From Candidatus Rokuibacteriota bacterium (GTDB taxonomy: Bacteria > Methylomirabilota > Methylomirabilia > Rokubacteriales > CSP1-6): DNA of 64,000 nt. The DNA lies in assembly GCA_016188005.1 (NCBI GenBank), contig JACPIQ010000075.1:62001-126000 (forward strand). The letters run 5' to 3'. The translations under genes and the position numbers were made by a program. Shown piece by piece: positions 34,507-43,245 of the stretch (position 1 is the stretch's first letter; every line of letters begins with the position of its first letter). Under the pieces are notes generated by a model that saw only the letters and a list, made by a program, of their open reading frames with translations, was not told the DNA's origin and searched no databases.

Positions 34507-35270
34507 GCGTGGATCGCCGGGCCTTCCTGGGCGCGGCCGGGCTCTGCGCGCTGGCCGTCACCGGAACGCGCTCCCTCGAGGCGCTGGCCGGCACCGGCCG
34601 CCCGGAGACGGCGCCCCAGGGACGCCGCGTCCCACGCTGGGGCATGGTCGTCGATCTGCGAAGATGCCTCCAGGCGGATGGCTGCACCGACTGCATCGCC
34701 GCCTGCGAGCGCGCGCACAACGTGCCGCGGCTTCCGTCGCGGGCGCACGAGGTGAAGTGGATCTGGCGCGAGCCCTACGAGCGGGCCTTCGCCCAGCGCG
34801 GCAGCGGGTACGCGGACGAGGCCTTGAGAGGCAAGCTCGTCCCCGTGCTGTGCAACCACTGCGACAACCCCCCGTGCGTGCGCGTCTGCCCCGTCAAGGC
34901 CACGTGGAAACGCGAGGACGGCATCGTCATGATGGACTGGCACCGCTGCATCGGCTGCCGCTACTGCATGGCGGCCTGTCCCTACGGGGCGCGGAGCTTC
35001 AACTGGCTCGACCCGCGGCCTCGGGTCAAGGAGGTGAACCCGGACTTCCCCACGCGCACCCGGGGAGTCGTCGAGAAATGCAACTTCTGCGAGGAGCGGC
35101 TCGCCCAGGGGCGCGGGCCGGCCTGCGTGGAGGCCTGCCGGGAGCGGGCGCTCGCCTTCGGCGACCTGCGCGACCCCGGCTCCCAGGTGCGGGAGCAGCT
35201 CCGGAGTCGCCACGCCATGCGCCGGAAGCCCGAGCTCGGCACCGAGCCGAGCGTCTACTACCGGGCATGA
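34503..35270 (+). CDS. dsrO: DsrO, Tat-exported ferredoxin-like subunit
   Basis: This 255-residue protein has a twin-arginine signal (DRRAFLGAAG) and four cysteine groups for [4Fe-4S] clusters: CLQADGCTDCIAAC, CNHCDNPPCVRVCP, CIGCRYCMAACP, and CNFCEERLAQ with CVEAC. This is the arrangement of HybA/DmsB-like DsrO. It links DsrJ hemes to the membrane subunit DsrP. ATG overlaps the dsrJ stop. Confidence 0.94.
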   Translation: MSVDRRAFLGAAGLCALAVTGTRSLEALAGTGRPETAPQGRRVPRWGMVVDLRRCLQADGCTDCIAACERAHNVPRLPSRAHEVKWIWREPYERAFAQRGSGYADEALRGKLVPVLCNHCDNPPCVRVCPVKATWKREDGIVMMDWHRCIGCRYCMAACPYGARSFNWLDPRPRVKEVNPDFPTRTRGVVEKCNFCEERLAQGRGPACVEACRERALAFGDLRDPGSQVREQLRSRHAMRRKPELGTEPSVYYRA

Positions 35271-35288
35271 GGGCGCGGGGAGGCGGCC

Positions 35289-36488
35289 GTGCCTGACAGG
35301 GCGTTCGGCGGCGGCGGGCGGTATTGGGCCTGGCTCGGTGTCCTGGCGACGCTGATCGTCGCGGGCGCGCTGGCCTACCAGCGGCAGCTCGCGCTGGGGC
35401 TGGGGATCACGGGGCTGAGCCGGGACGTGACCTGGGGCCTCTACATCGCCCAGTTCACCTTCCTGGTCGGGGTGGCGGCCTCGGCCGTCGTGGTGGTCCT
35501 GCCCTATTACCTGCACGACTACCGCGTCTTCGGCAGGATCACGATCCTCGGCGAGTGCCTCGCCGTCTCCGCCGTGGCCATGTGCCTGCTCTTCGTCTTC
35601 GTGGACATGGGCCAGCCCGCGCGCGCGCTCAACGTGCTCCTGTACCCGACGCCCAGCTCCATCATGTTCTGGGACATGCTCGTCCTCGCCGGCTACCTCG
35701 GGCTCAACGCCGTCATCGCCCGGGCCACGCTCGCCGCCGAGCACCGGGGCGTGCCGCCCCCCCGGTGGCTCGGGCCCGTCATCGTGCTCTCCATTCCCTG
35801 GGCCGTCAGCATCCACACGGTCACGGCGTTCCTGTACAGCGGGCTCCCCGGACGGCACCTGTGGCTGACCGCCCTCCTCGCCCCGCGCTTCCTCGCCTCG
35901 GCCTTCGCCTCGGGGCCCGCGCTGCTCATCCTCCTGGCCATGCTCCTCCGCCGGCTCACGGGCTTCGATGTCGGGCGGGAGGCCCTCCAGAAGCTCGGGC
36001 TGATCGTCGCCTACACGATGACCGTCAACGTCTTCTTCGTGCTCGTGGAGCTCTTCACCGTCTTCTACAGCCAGGCGCCCGAGGCGATCGACCACTTCGA
36101 GTTCCTGTTCCTGGGACTCGAGGGCCAGGCGGGACTCGTCCCGTGGATGTGGGCCTCGGTGATCCTGGCCGTGCTGTCGCTGGGCCTGCTCCTCACGCCG
36201 CGCCTGCGCCGGGACATGCGGCTCCTGGCCGCCGCCTGCGCCATGGTGTTCGCCTCGCTGTGGATGGACAAGGGCCTCGGCCTCATCGTCGGCGGCTTCG
36301 TGCCCTCGCCCCTGGGAGAGGTGACGGGCTATGTCCCGACGCTGCCGGAAGTCGCCATCGCGCTGGCCATCTGGGCCGTCGGCTCGCTCCTGGCCAGCGT
36401 GCTCTTCAAGGTCGTCGTCGCCGTGAGGGGGGAGCCGGGTGGCCCCGACTCCCACTCCCGCTCGGTCCGGGCCCCCGTCGAAGCATGA
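35289..36488 (+). CDS. dsrP: DsrP, NrfD/HybB-like quinone-interacting membrane subunit
   Basis: This 399-residue protein has about ten hydrophobic helices of the NrfD family. It opens YWAWLGVLATLIVAGALAY, with GLYIAQFTFLVGVAASAVVV and the conserved MDKGLGLIVGGFVPSPLGEV. It has no cofactor motif, as expected, and exchanges electrons with the quinone pool. The last codons overlap the Rrf2 gene (ATGA). It completes dsrMKJOP in the canonical order. Confidence 0.92.
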   Translation: MPDRAFGGGGRYWAWLGVLATLIVAGALAYQRQLALGLGITGLSRDVTWGLYIAQFTFLVGVAASAVVVVLPYYLHDYRVFGRITILGECLAVSAVAMCLLFVFVDMGQPARALNVLLYPTPSSIMFWDMLVLAGYLGLNAVIARATLAAEHRGVPPPRWLGPVIVLSIPWAVSIHTVTAFLYSGLPGRHLWLTALLAPRFLASAFASGPALLILLAMLLRRLTGFDVGREALQKLGLIVAYTMTVNVFFVLVELFTVFYSQAPEAIDHFEFLFLGLEGQAGLVPWMWASVILAVLSLGLLLTPRLRRDMRLLAAACAMVFASLWMDKGLGLIVGGFVPSPLGEVTGYVPTLPEVAIALAIWAVGSLLASVLFKVVVAVRGEPGGPDSHSRSVRAPVEA

Positions 36489-36982
36489 AGGTCAGGCGCG
36501 AGAGCAAGTACGGCCTCGTCGGGCTGATCTTCCTGGCCCAGCAGGCGCCCGGCCGGGTGGTCGGGCTCAAGGAGATCGCGGCGCGCCAGGGGCTGCCCGA
36601 GCACTTCCTGGCCAAGATCTTCCCGAAATTCGTCCGCTACCGGCTGGTGAGGGCCTACCGCGGCGCCACGCGAGGATATGCCCTGGCGCGGGCCCCGCAG
36701 GACATCAAGCTCCGCGAGATCCTCGAGGCCATCGAGGGGCCCGAGGTGACCAACCAGTGCTTCTTCTGGGGCAGCGAGTGCGACGTGACCAGTCCCTGCC
36801 CCGTGCATTGCCGGTGGAGAGAGATCCGACCCTGGATCACCGACATCCTCGAGCGGACCACGCTGCAGGAGCTGGTCTTCAAGCAGCAGATGGTGAACGA
36901 GGTCACGAGCAAGGAGCGGCAGCCCGCCGACAGCCCCTCCACGCCGGCCTGGATCCGCGAGCAGGCGTCGGGGAGCCCCTGA
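36485..36982 (+). CDS. Rrf2-family transcriptional regulator with Cys4 cluster region
   Basis: The 165-residue protein has the Rrf2 winged helix: VRRESKYGLVGLIFLAQQAPG, LKEIAARQGLPEHFLAKIFPKFV and RGYALARAP in the wing. It also has cysteines at 92, 99, 105 and 109 (spacings 6, 5 and 3), resembling the Fe-S ligand loop of NsrR/IscR. It therefore probably senses redox, NO or Fe-S/sulfur status. Coupled to dsrP and followed by siroheme genes, it is the obvious candidate regulator of the dsr operon. Confidence 0.9.
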   Translation: MKVRRESKYGLVGLIFLAQQAPGRVVGLKEIAARQGLPEHFLAKIFPKFVRYRLVRAYRGATRGYALARAPQDIKLREILEAIEGPEVTNQCFFWGSECDVTSPCPVHCRWREIRPWITDILERTTLQELVFKQQMVNEVTSKERQPADSPSTPAWIREQASGSP

Positions 36983-36985
36983 CCC

Positions 36986-37615
36986 ATGGGTGGCTATCCG
37001 GTGTGCCTCGAGCTTGCGGGCCAGCCCTGTCTCGTCATCGGCGGCGGGCCCGTCGCGGAGCGGAAGGTCGAGGGCCTCCTGGCGGCCGGGGCGGCGGTGA
37101 CCGTCGTGAGCCCTTCGCTGACGGCTGGCCTGGCGGCCCTCGCCCACGGGGGGCGCATCCGCCACGTGGCGCGCGAGTACGAGCCCGGCGACCTGGCCCG
37201 GCAGAGACTCGCCCTGGTCGCCACCGGGAAGCGCCAGGTCGATGCGGCAGCCAGCCGCGAGGGTCGCGAGCGCGGCGTCTGGGTCAATGCCGCGGATGAT
37301 CCGGATCGCTGCGACTTCACCCTCCCGGCGGTGGTCCGTCGCGGTGACCTCCTGGTGGCCGTGTCCACCGGGGGGGCGAGCCCCGCGCTGGCGCGAGCGG
37401 TGAGGGAGGAGCTCGAGGGCCAGCTCCCCGAAGCGTATGCGGCGCTCGCCGACATCGTCGCCGAGGTCAGGCGGGAGTTGAGGCAGCGCGCCTGCTCCCC
37501 CGGAGGAGAGGCGTGGCGCCGGGCTCTCGACGCCGATCTCCGCCGGCTCGTCGCCGAGGGACGGCGCGAGGAGGCGAAGGCCCACCTCCTGGCGAGGCTC
37601 GCCCCATGTCCGTAG
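36986..37615 (+). CDS. Precorrin-2 dehydrogenase / sirohydrochlorin ferrochelatase (Met8/CysG-N type)
   Basis: This 209-residue enzyme has the NAD-binding LELAGQPCLVIGGGPVAERKVEGLL, the CysG-N block VNAADDPDRCDFTLPAVVRRGDLLVAVSTGGASPALAR, and a short helical C-terminus. It oxidises precorrin-2 to sirohydrochlorin and may insert iron. It overlaps cobA by ten bases. Together they make the siroheme needed for DsrAB and link to DsrN amidation. Confidence 0.94.
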   Translation: MGGYPVCLELAGQPCLVIGGGPVAERKVEGLLAAGAAVTVVSPSLTAGLAALAHGGRIRHVAREYEPGDLARQRLALVATGKRQVDAAASREGRERGVWVNAADDPDRCDFTLPAVVRRGDLLVAVSTGGASPALARAVREELEGQLPEAYAALADIVAEVRRELRQRACSPGGEAWRRALDADLRRLVAEGRREEAKAHLLARLAPCP

Positions 37616-38415
37616 GCCCCGTGTATCTGGTCGGCGCAGGCCCCGGCGATCCGGGCCTCCTCACCGTGCGGGGCCTGGAGCTCCTGCGCCGGGCGGAGGT
37701 GGTGGTCTACGACCGCCTGGTCAATCCGGCCCTCCTGGACGAAGCCCCCAGGGAGGCGACCCGGATCTTCGCCGGCAAGCTCACGGGCATCCACAGCCTG
37801 CCTCAGGAGCAGATCAACGCCCTCCTCATCGCGCATGCCCGCCGCGGCCGGCGCGTGGTCAGGCTCAAGGGCGGTGATCCCTTTGTCTTCGGCCGGGGCG
37901 GTGAGGAGGCCGAGGCGCTCCTGGCGGCAGGGATCGGCTTCGAGATCGTGCCCGGCGTCAGCTCGGCCGTCGCGGTTCCCGCCTATGCCGGCATCCCCGT
38001 CACCCATCGGGGAATCGCCCGCTCCTTCGCCGTGGTCACCGGCCACGAGGACACCGGCAAGGGCCAGCCCGCGGTGGACTGGAAGCGGCTCGCGACGGCC
38101 GTGGACACGCTCGTCATCCTGATGGGCGTGACGGCCCTGCCCGGGATCGTCGCCGATCTGCTCGCCGGCGGCCTGTCGCCGGACACCCCCGTCGCCCTCA
38201 TCCGGTGGGGAACCACGGCGGCCCAGCAGACGATCACCGGCACCCTCGGAGACATCCTCCCACGGGCGACAGGGCTTGCTCCTCCCGTCGTCGTCATCGT
38301 CGGGGAGGTCGTCGCGCTCGGCCAGCGGCTCCAGTGGTTCGAGGCCGCCGCCGGGGCCATCCCCCTCCCCGCGCTGGCCACCTGCCCGACGACCTCGGGC
38401 GCGCCCCGACGCTGA
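37606..38415 (+). CDS. cobA: Uroporphyrinogen-III C-methyltransferase
   Basis: This 269-residue SAM-dependent methyltransferase has the signatures VYLVGAGPGDPGLLTVRGLELL, RLKGGDPFVFGRGGEE, VPGVSSAVAVPAYAGIPVTHRG and ALIRWGTT. It makes precorrin-2 from uroporphyrinogen III. It is a single-domain enzyme, not a CysG fusion; the CysG-N activity is supplied by the preceding gene. It is the last gene of the dsr operon, and the CRISPR array begins 179 bases further on. In that gap nothing is recognisable. Confidence 0.96.
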   Translation: MSVGPVYLVGAGPGDPGLLTVRGLELLRRAEVVVYDRLVNPALLDEAPREATRIFAGKLTGIHSLPQEQINALLIAHARRGRRVVRLKGGDPFVFGRGGEEAEALLAAGIGFEIVPGVSSAVAVPAYAGIPVTHRGIARSFAVVTGHEDTGKGQPAVDWKRLATAVDTLVILMGVTALPGIVADLLAGGLSPDTPVALIRWGTTAAQQTITGTLGDILPRATGLAPPVVVIVGEVVALGQRLQWFEAAAGAIPLPALATCPTTSGAPRR

Positions 38416-38594
38416 GCGCCAGAGGTCGCACTCTCCTCTTCATGGCTGCCGACGCTGACCTGAGCGCGCGCGCCGCAGTAGCCGGTGGCGAGCGAACCTC
38501 GCAGCATGTGAGACGGAGAGCAGCATCCGTGTCGTAGGCCCAGACGTGTCGCGTGGGGGCGGGGGGGCCGACAGCCAGCTTCGCCGCTGAACGT

Positions 38595-40786
38595 CTTTCA
38601 GTCCCCTCCTCATCGGGGAACGACGTGCGACAACGACGTGTGCGAAATCACGCGGCTGGTTACTGACCTTTCAGTCCCCTCCTCATCGGGGAACGACGTG
38701 CGACGCACCCCTCGGCGCGGCATGGCGTGGCACGGCCAGGCACTTTCAGTCCCCTCCTCATCGGGGAACGACGTGCGACGGGCACCTGGGACTGGGCCGA
38801 GACACGATGGCTGTCCGCTCTTTCAGTCCCCTCCTCATCGGGGAACGACGTGCGACGGAGGAGCGCTGTGTGTTTCACCGCTTTGTCCTCGTTCTTTCAG
38901 TCCCCTCCTCATCGGGGAACAACGTGCGACGTGCCACGGCTCGCTGTCAGGGCGCCCCAGCTTGACCTTTCAGTCCCCTCCTCATCGGGGAACGACGTGC
39001 GACTCTCGGCTCGAGGACGACACGCAGAAGACGGTGGCGCGCTTTCAGTCCCCTCCTCATCGGGGAACGACGTGCGACATTCGACCGACGCAGGGGCAGG
39101 CAAGGTGCTCTGCTTCGCTTTCAGTCCCCTCCTCATCGGGGAACGACGTGCGACGAGGTGGCCGGCGCGCTCTTCGAGGGCCGACGGTGCCTTTCAGTCC
39201 CCTCCTCATCGGGGAACGACGTGCGACGCTCCACCTGCTGGACTACTTGAAACAGACAGTTTCGACTTTCAGTCCCCTCCTCATCGGGGAACGACGTGCG
39301 ACGACACTGCCATTGGGCGAGAGGGTAAAATGTCATGGGGCTTTCAGTCCCCTCCTCATCGGGGAACGACGTGCGACCTACGGCCGACACTACGCCCCGC
39401 ACGACATCATGGTGCCTTTCAGTCCCCTCCTCATCGGGGAACGACGTGCGACGAGCGCGCTGGCCGGGGCCACCAGCGGGGCGACTCCCTTTCAGTCCCC
39501 TCCTCATCGGGGAACGACGTGCGACCTTCGCCAAGTGGCAAGCCAACCGCATCAGTCCGATGACTTTCAGTCCCCTCCTCATCGGGGAACGACGTGCGAC
39601 GGGATCGGGCTCGTGCGGTGAAGTGCCTCGAGCGCGTGCTTTCAGTCCCCTCCTCATCGGGGAACGACGTGCGACGGCGACTGGGTGTGGCAGGGGCAGC
39701 ACGCGACGCGCTTTCAGTCCCCTCCTCATCGGGGAACGACGTGCGACCTACTTCGGGCCGGTCGGGTGTGGGAAGACATCGGCCGCTTTCAGTCCCCTCC
39801 TCATCGGGGAACGACGTGCGACCTGCGGATTCGGACGGCGGACGGGCAGACGGGGACGCTGGCTTTCAGTCCCCTCCTCATCGGGGAACGACGTGCGACT
39901 TGACGGGGTGAGCAAAGGAACGGTCACCTTCTCCATCTTTCAGTCCCCTCCTCATCGGGGAACGACGTGCGACATCTCACGGATGTCCTCGACACCCAGT
40001 TCACGCCCCATGCTTTCAGTCCCCTCCTCATCGGGGAACGACGTGCGACCGTCACGCGGGGGTCGACCTGCCGCATGTACTGCATCTTTCAGTCCCCTCC
40101 TCATCGGGGAACGATGTGCGACCCGCACCCAGCTCATGGACTACCCGCGGATGAACGTCTTTCAGTCCCCTCCTCATCGGGGAACGACGTGCGACAACGG
40201 TTGAAGCGGCATATCGGTGACGCGCTGGAGCTCTTTCAGTCCCCTCCTCATCGGGGAACGACGTGCGACTGGCGGATCTGTACGACGCCGTGGCGCAGGT
40301 GGTCCAGCTTTCAGTCCCCTCCTCATCGGGGAACGACGTGCGACCATGGCCAGGTCGCCGGGTCCTCGTGAGAGATGGTCCTTTCAGTCCCCTCCTCATC
40401 GGGGAACGACGTGCGACACGGAACGCCTCGGTGACGGGCAGCGGCGCGCAGACGGCTTTCAGTCCCCTCCTCATCGGGGAACGACGTGCGACCATAGGAG
40501 CCCACAGCGCGAAGGGGGCTGAACTCCAGCTTTCAGTCCCCTCCTCATCGGGGAACGACGTGCGACTTACAAGCTTGCAGACTACTGTGCTGCGCTCGCG
40601 TCTTTCAGTCCCCTCCTCATCGGGGAACGACGTGCGACTGTGGACCAAGTCAACGCAATGGTCCGCAAATACTACCTTTCAGTCCCCTCCTCATCGGGGA
40701 ACGACGTGCGACTCGGGCGTGATGGGCCACACGCGAAACCAGTTACTGTCTTTCAGTCCCCTCCTCATCGGGGAACGACGTGCGAC
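38595..40786 (-). CRISPR. CRISPR array, 30 repeats of 37 bp and 29 spacers
   Basis: Thirty 37-base repeats start at 38595 and end at 40786, with 29 spacers of 35-40 bases (mostly 36-38). On the plus strand each repeat runs from CTTTCAGTCCCC to GACGTGCGAC, with CCCC and GGGG arms that can form a hairpin. Read on the minus strand it ends GGGACTGAAAG, which looks like the normal 3' end that becomes the crRNA 5' handle. Transcription is therefore probably leftward, the same strand as the cas genes. Only two repeats differ, each by one base: the fifth from the left (38894-38930, G to A) and the twenty-first (40086-40122, C to T). All spacers look different from each other. Confidence 0.99.
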
Positions 40787-40934
40787 CGCGCCGTACTGGC
40801 CGGAAAATCGGCCCCTTGTCTCCGCCCCTGCCCCGGCTGGACTCGCAACTGGGCCGTCTGCGTCCGGATCGCCTGGATTTGCGAAAGTGCGGCCCCCATG
40901 GCCCCGGCGGCCGGCGGGGTGGTCTGCGGCCACA
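40787..40934 (-). promoter_or_regulatory. Putative CRISPR leader between cas4 and the array
   Basis: These 148 bases separate the cas4 stop from the first repeat on the inferred leader side. The segment is not AT-rich as many leaders are, and shows no clear -10/-35 box. It could be read as non-coding leader by position only. New spacers would be added at the 40786 end if this orientation is right. Confidence 0.5.
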
Positions 40935-41555
40935 TCAGCAGACGTCCCCGCAGTAATTCCGGAGCTCGCACACCGCACACCGGCCGCGCGCGGCAGTCGG
41001 CGCGGGCAGCTCCTCGCGCTCGATCATCCGGCGTATCTCCCCGAGCGCCACGCGGACGTCCTCGCGGTCGGCTTCGGTCAGCGCGAGGCCGACGACCCGC
41101 TTCTCGGGCACCAGGTAGATGAACGCATCCGGCGCGGGGCGCTCGAAGGCCTCCTCGGCCAGGAGGGCGTAGGCCGTGAGCTGGAGCCGGTGGTTCCGCC
41201 GCGGCCCGCCCTCGGTGTCCTTGAAGTCGACCGGATAGCAGGCTTCCGGCGTGAGGATGAGCAGGTCGAGCTTGCCTGACAGGCCCAGGCGCTCGGAGTG
41301 GAGCCAGACGCCGAACCGGCGCTCGCCCTGACGCATCCCGTAGGCGCGGAAGCCGCGGCGCCGCTCCAGCGCTTCCACGGCCGCCTGGACGTGCTTGCCT
41401 CGCTCCATCTTGTAGGTCGGGGCCGCGCGCACGGGCAGCACGTGGCGGTAGAACGGGATGCGGGGGCAGTAGGCCCATTGCTTGAGGTCCGTCGCCGTCA
41501 CCACGACCGCCGGGCTCGCCTCGCCCGATCGCGCTCCCGGCCCGCCCTCACGCAT
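40935..41555 (-). CDS. cas4: CRISPR-associated Cas4 RecB-like exonuclease
   Basis: This 206-residue protein has the Cas4 layout: an N-terminal cluster cysteine in WAYCPRIPFYRHVLP, the RecB nuclease core (GKLDLLI, YPVDFKDTEGG, HRLQLTAYALL), and C-terminal cluster cysteines in CAVCELRNYCGDVC. It trims prespacer ends and checks the PAM during adaptation. The ATG at 41555 overlaps the cas2 end by eight bases; an earlier start would lie deep inside cas2. It is the last cas gene before the array. Confidence 0.94.
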   Translation of the reverse strand: MREGGPGARSGEASPAVVVTATDLKQWAYCPRIPFYRHVLPVRAAPTYKMERGKHVQAAVEALERRRGFRAYGMRQGERRFGVWLHSERLGLSGKLDLLILTPEACYPVDFKDTEGGPRRNHRLQLTAYALLAEEAFERPAPDAFIYLVPEKRVVGLALTEADREDVRVALGEIRRMIEREELPAPTAARGRCAVCELRNYCGDVC

Positions 41556-41835
41556 CCGCCGCGTCCTCGGCCCGCGGCTCGTTCCGGAACTCGCGCCTGG
41601 CCCGGGCGTCCTTCTCGCACACGGGGAGGACGAGGATCTTGCCGATCTCGCGGCCCAGCGTGTCCGCCAGCCGCGCCGCCAGCTCGCTGCGCCGGCTCGC
41701 ATCGAGCTGGCCGCAGAAGGCGCTGTACTGCATCCGCTCGAGCCCGTAGTCCTTGCACGCGTTGGCCACCCGCCCGCGCACCCGGTCGTCCTCGATGTCG
41801 TACACCACGTAGGTCAGGACCTCCTGGCCTCTCAC
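41548..41835 (-). CDS. cas2: CRISPR-associated Cas2
   Basis: This 95-residue protein has the Cas2 ferredoxin-like start TYVVYDIEDDRVRGRVANACKDYG, with the conserved Asp, then LERMQYSAFCGQLDAS and KILVLPVCEKD. GTG start overlaps the end of the cas1 reading frame (GTGA). It normally forms the structural core of the Cas1-Cas2 integrase. It appears intact even though cas1 upstream is interrupted. Confidence 0.95.
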   Translation of the reverse strand: MRGQEVLTYVVYDIEDDRVRGRVANACKDYGLERMQYSAFCGQLDASRRSELAARLADTLGREIGKILVLPVCEKDARARREFRNEPRAEDAADA

Positions 41836-43001
41836 CACTTGAAGGCGAAGGCGCGGTACGGCTCCCCGCCCCGCAGGGCGCTCGCCAGGTTCCGCGCCTG
41901 GATCTGGATGACGGACTTGAGGCGATGCCGGCGGCCGCGAAACGCGATCTCCCCCTCCAGCCGCTCGAGCACGGCCCCCGCCACGGCATGCCGGCTCTCG
42001 TCGCTCAGCAAGCCCTCCCGCGTCTCGATCTTCACGCCCCTGGTCAGGGCCGCGATCACCGCCCGGTCCACGACGGGCTGGCGGAACTCCTCGACCAGGT
42101 CCAGCACGAGCGAGGGCTTGCCGGGCCGGTCCACATGGAGGAAGCCGGCGAAGGGCTCGAGCCCGGCGTTCATGACGGCGCCCTACACCTGCGTGTAGAG
42201 GATGCCGTAGCCGTAGTTGAGCGCGGAGTTCACGGGATCGGGGGCCCCGCGATGCTCGCGCGTCTCGAAGTGCGCGTGGCCCTCGAGCAGCACGCGCACG
42301 CCGGTCCAGTACTGGCGCCCGGCACCGCCCTCGATGGCGAGGAGCGCCGGGCGCGCCTCGTCCACCCGCTCGCCGGTCACGCCGTCCACCTCGCGGCGCC
42401 GGCCCTGGACGCCCTCGACGGCAGCCCGAAGTTCCTTGAATGCCCCCGCGTTGGCCGTCTTGAGGTACTTGCCGAAGTACTTGAGGAGCGCCGCCTGGTT
42501 GCCGAGCTTGCCGCGCACGATCGCTCGCGCCACCTCGAGGCCCCGCCGGTCGCCGTAGGCCGCCATCTGCTCCCGCCGCGTCAGGACCGTGGCGGTGAGC
42601 ATCGGCGATGAGAGCATCGCGAAGGGGCGCCCGCCCGGCGTCAGGAACGAGAGGTGGATGCCTCGCTCGCAGCACCCCTCGATGAGGTCGGTGGAGATCG
42701 AGATCCCCCCGCCGGCGACGACGATCTCGCTGACCTGGAAGAGCGGCAGCTCCACCTGCTCCGGCTTCGTCCGTGGCGCCGCGCCGCTCCCCGCCTTCGG
42801 CCGCCGGAGCGGGACGGGGGGCGTCTTGACGCCATCGGAGGTCACCACCTGCAAGGGGGGCCGCGCCGCCACTTCCATCGGCAGGAAGAGCTGGGGCCCG
42901 CCCTCGACCAGCTCGAGTCGCGGCCGGGGCCCCCGGACCACCAAGCGCTCGCCCGTCTTGCCCAGCATGACTCCGAAGTCGCTGACGATCACGCTATTCA
43001 T
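41832..43001 (-). pseudogene. cas1: CRISPR-associated Cas1 interrupted by an in-frame TAG
   Basis: The frame opens at ATG 43001 (NSVIVSDFGVMLGKTGERLVV) and reads 272 residues to a TAG at 42183-42185. It then continues in the same frame without any shift to 41832, covering 113 more residues from ATG 42173. The first part holds the catalytic Glu (LLAIEGGAGRQYW, about residue 224) and NYGYGILYTQV. The second part holds the catalytic His and acidic residues (AGFLHVDRPGKPS; DLVEEFRQPVVDR). An intact protein would be about 389 residues, with a roughly 50-residue Pro-rich insert in the N-terminal domain. The TAG replaces a position that is often Trp in Cas1. Re-initiation at 42173 could give a split protein. 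Confidence 0.9.
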
Positions 43002-43245
43002 CTCCGCGACCCCCTGGCGCCTGGACCAGTCGCCGGTACAGGTCGAGAAGGCGATCCACCACCGACACCGCCTCGCGTGCATCTTCTTCGCCGAACCTGA
43101 GCGCGCCCTTGAGGACCAGCTCGACGACGTCCTGGCTCTCTCTGACCACATCGGCGTACGCGCCAGCACCCAGAAGCGTGTCCAGCATCAACCGCCGGGC
43201 CTCTGCCCGCCGAAGATGGTCACGCGCGACCCGATCGGAGGTCAC
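42994..43245 (-). CDS. Short HEPN-domain-like protein, partner of MNT gene
   Basis: This 83-residue product from a GTG overlapping the MNT stop (GTGA) starts VTSDRVARDHLRRAEARRLM, with a helical HEPN-like run and ESQDVVELVLKGAL (AQQA-E-LK motif of HEPN). A typical HEPN protein is about 120-140 residues and has an RxxxxH ribonuclease motif. I see no clear R-x4-6-H here, so this is a short or non-nucleolytic form. Its end overlaps the cas1 start by eight bases, so it is tightly packed into the cas operon. Confidence 0.65.
   Translation of the reverse strand: MTSDRVARDHLRRAEARRLMLDTLLGAGAYADVVRESQDVVELVLKGALRFGEEDAREAVSVVDRLLDLYRRLVQAPGGRGDE

Noticed and set aside
38638-40648. Long reading frames with repeated SPPHRGTTCD or SVPSSSGNDVR words across 38.6-40.8 kb on both strands
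   Set aside because: They are translations of the CRISPR repeats, not protein repeats.
40765-41478. Alternate-frame 237-residue frame through cas4 into the array
   Set aside because: It is out of frame with cas4 and ends in repeat-derived residues; cas4 itself has all family motifs.
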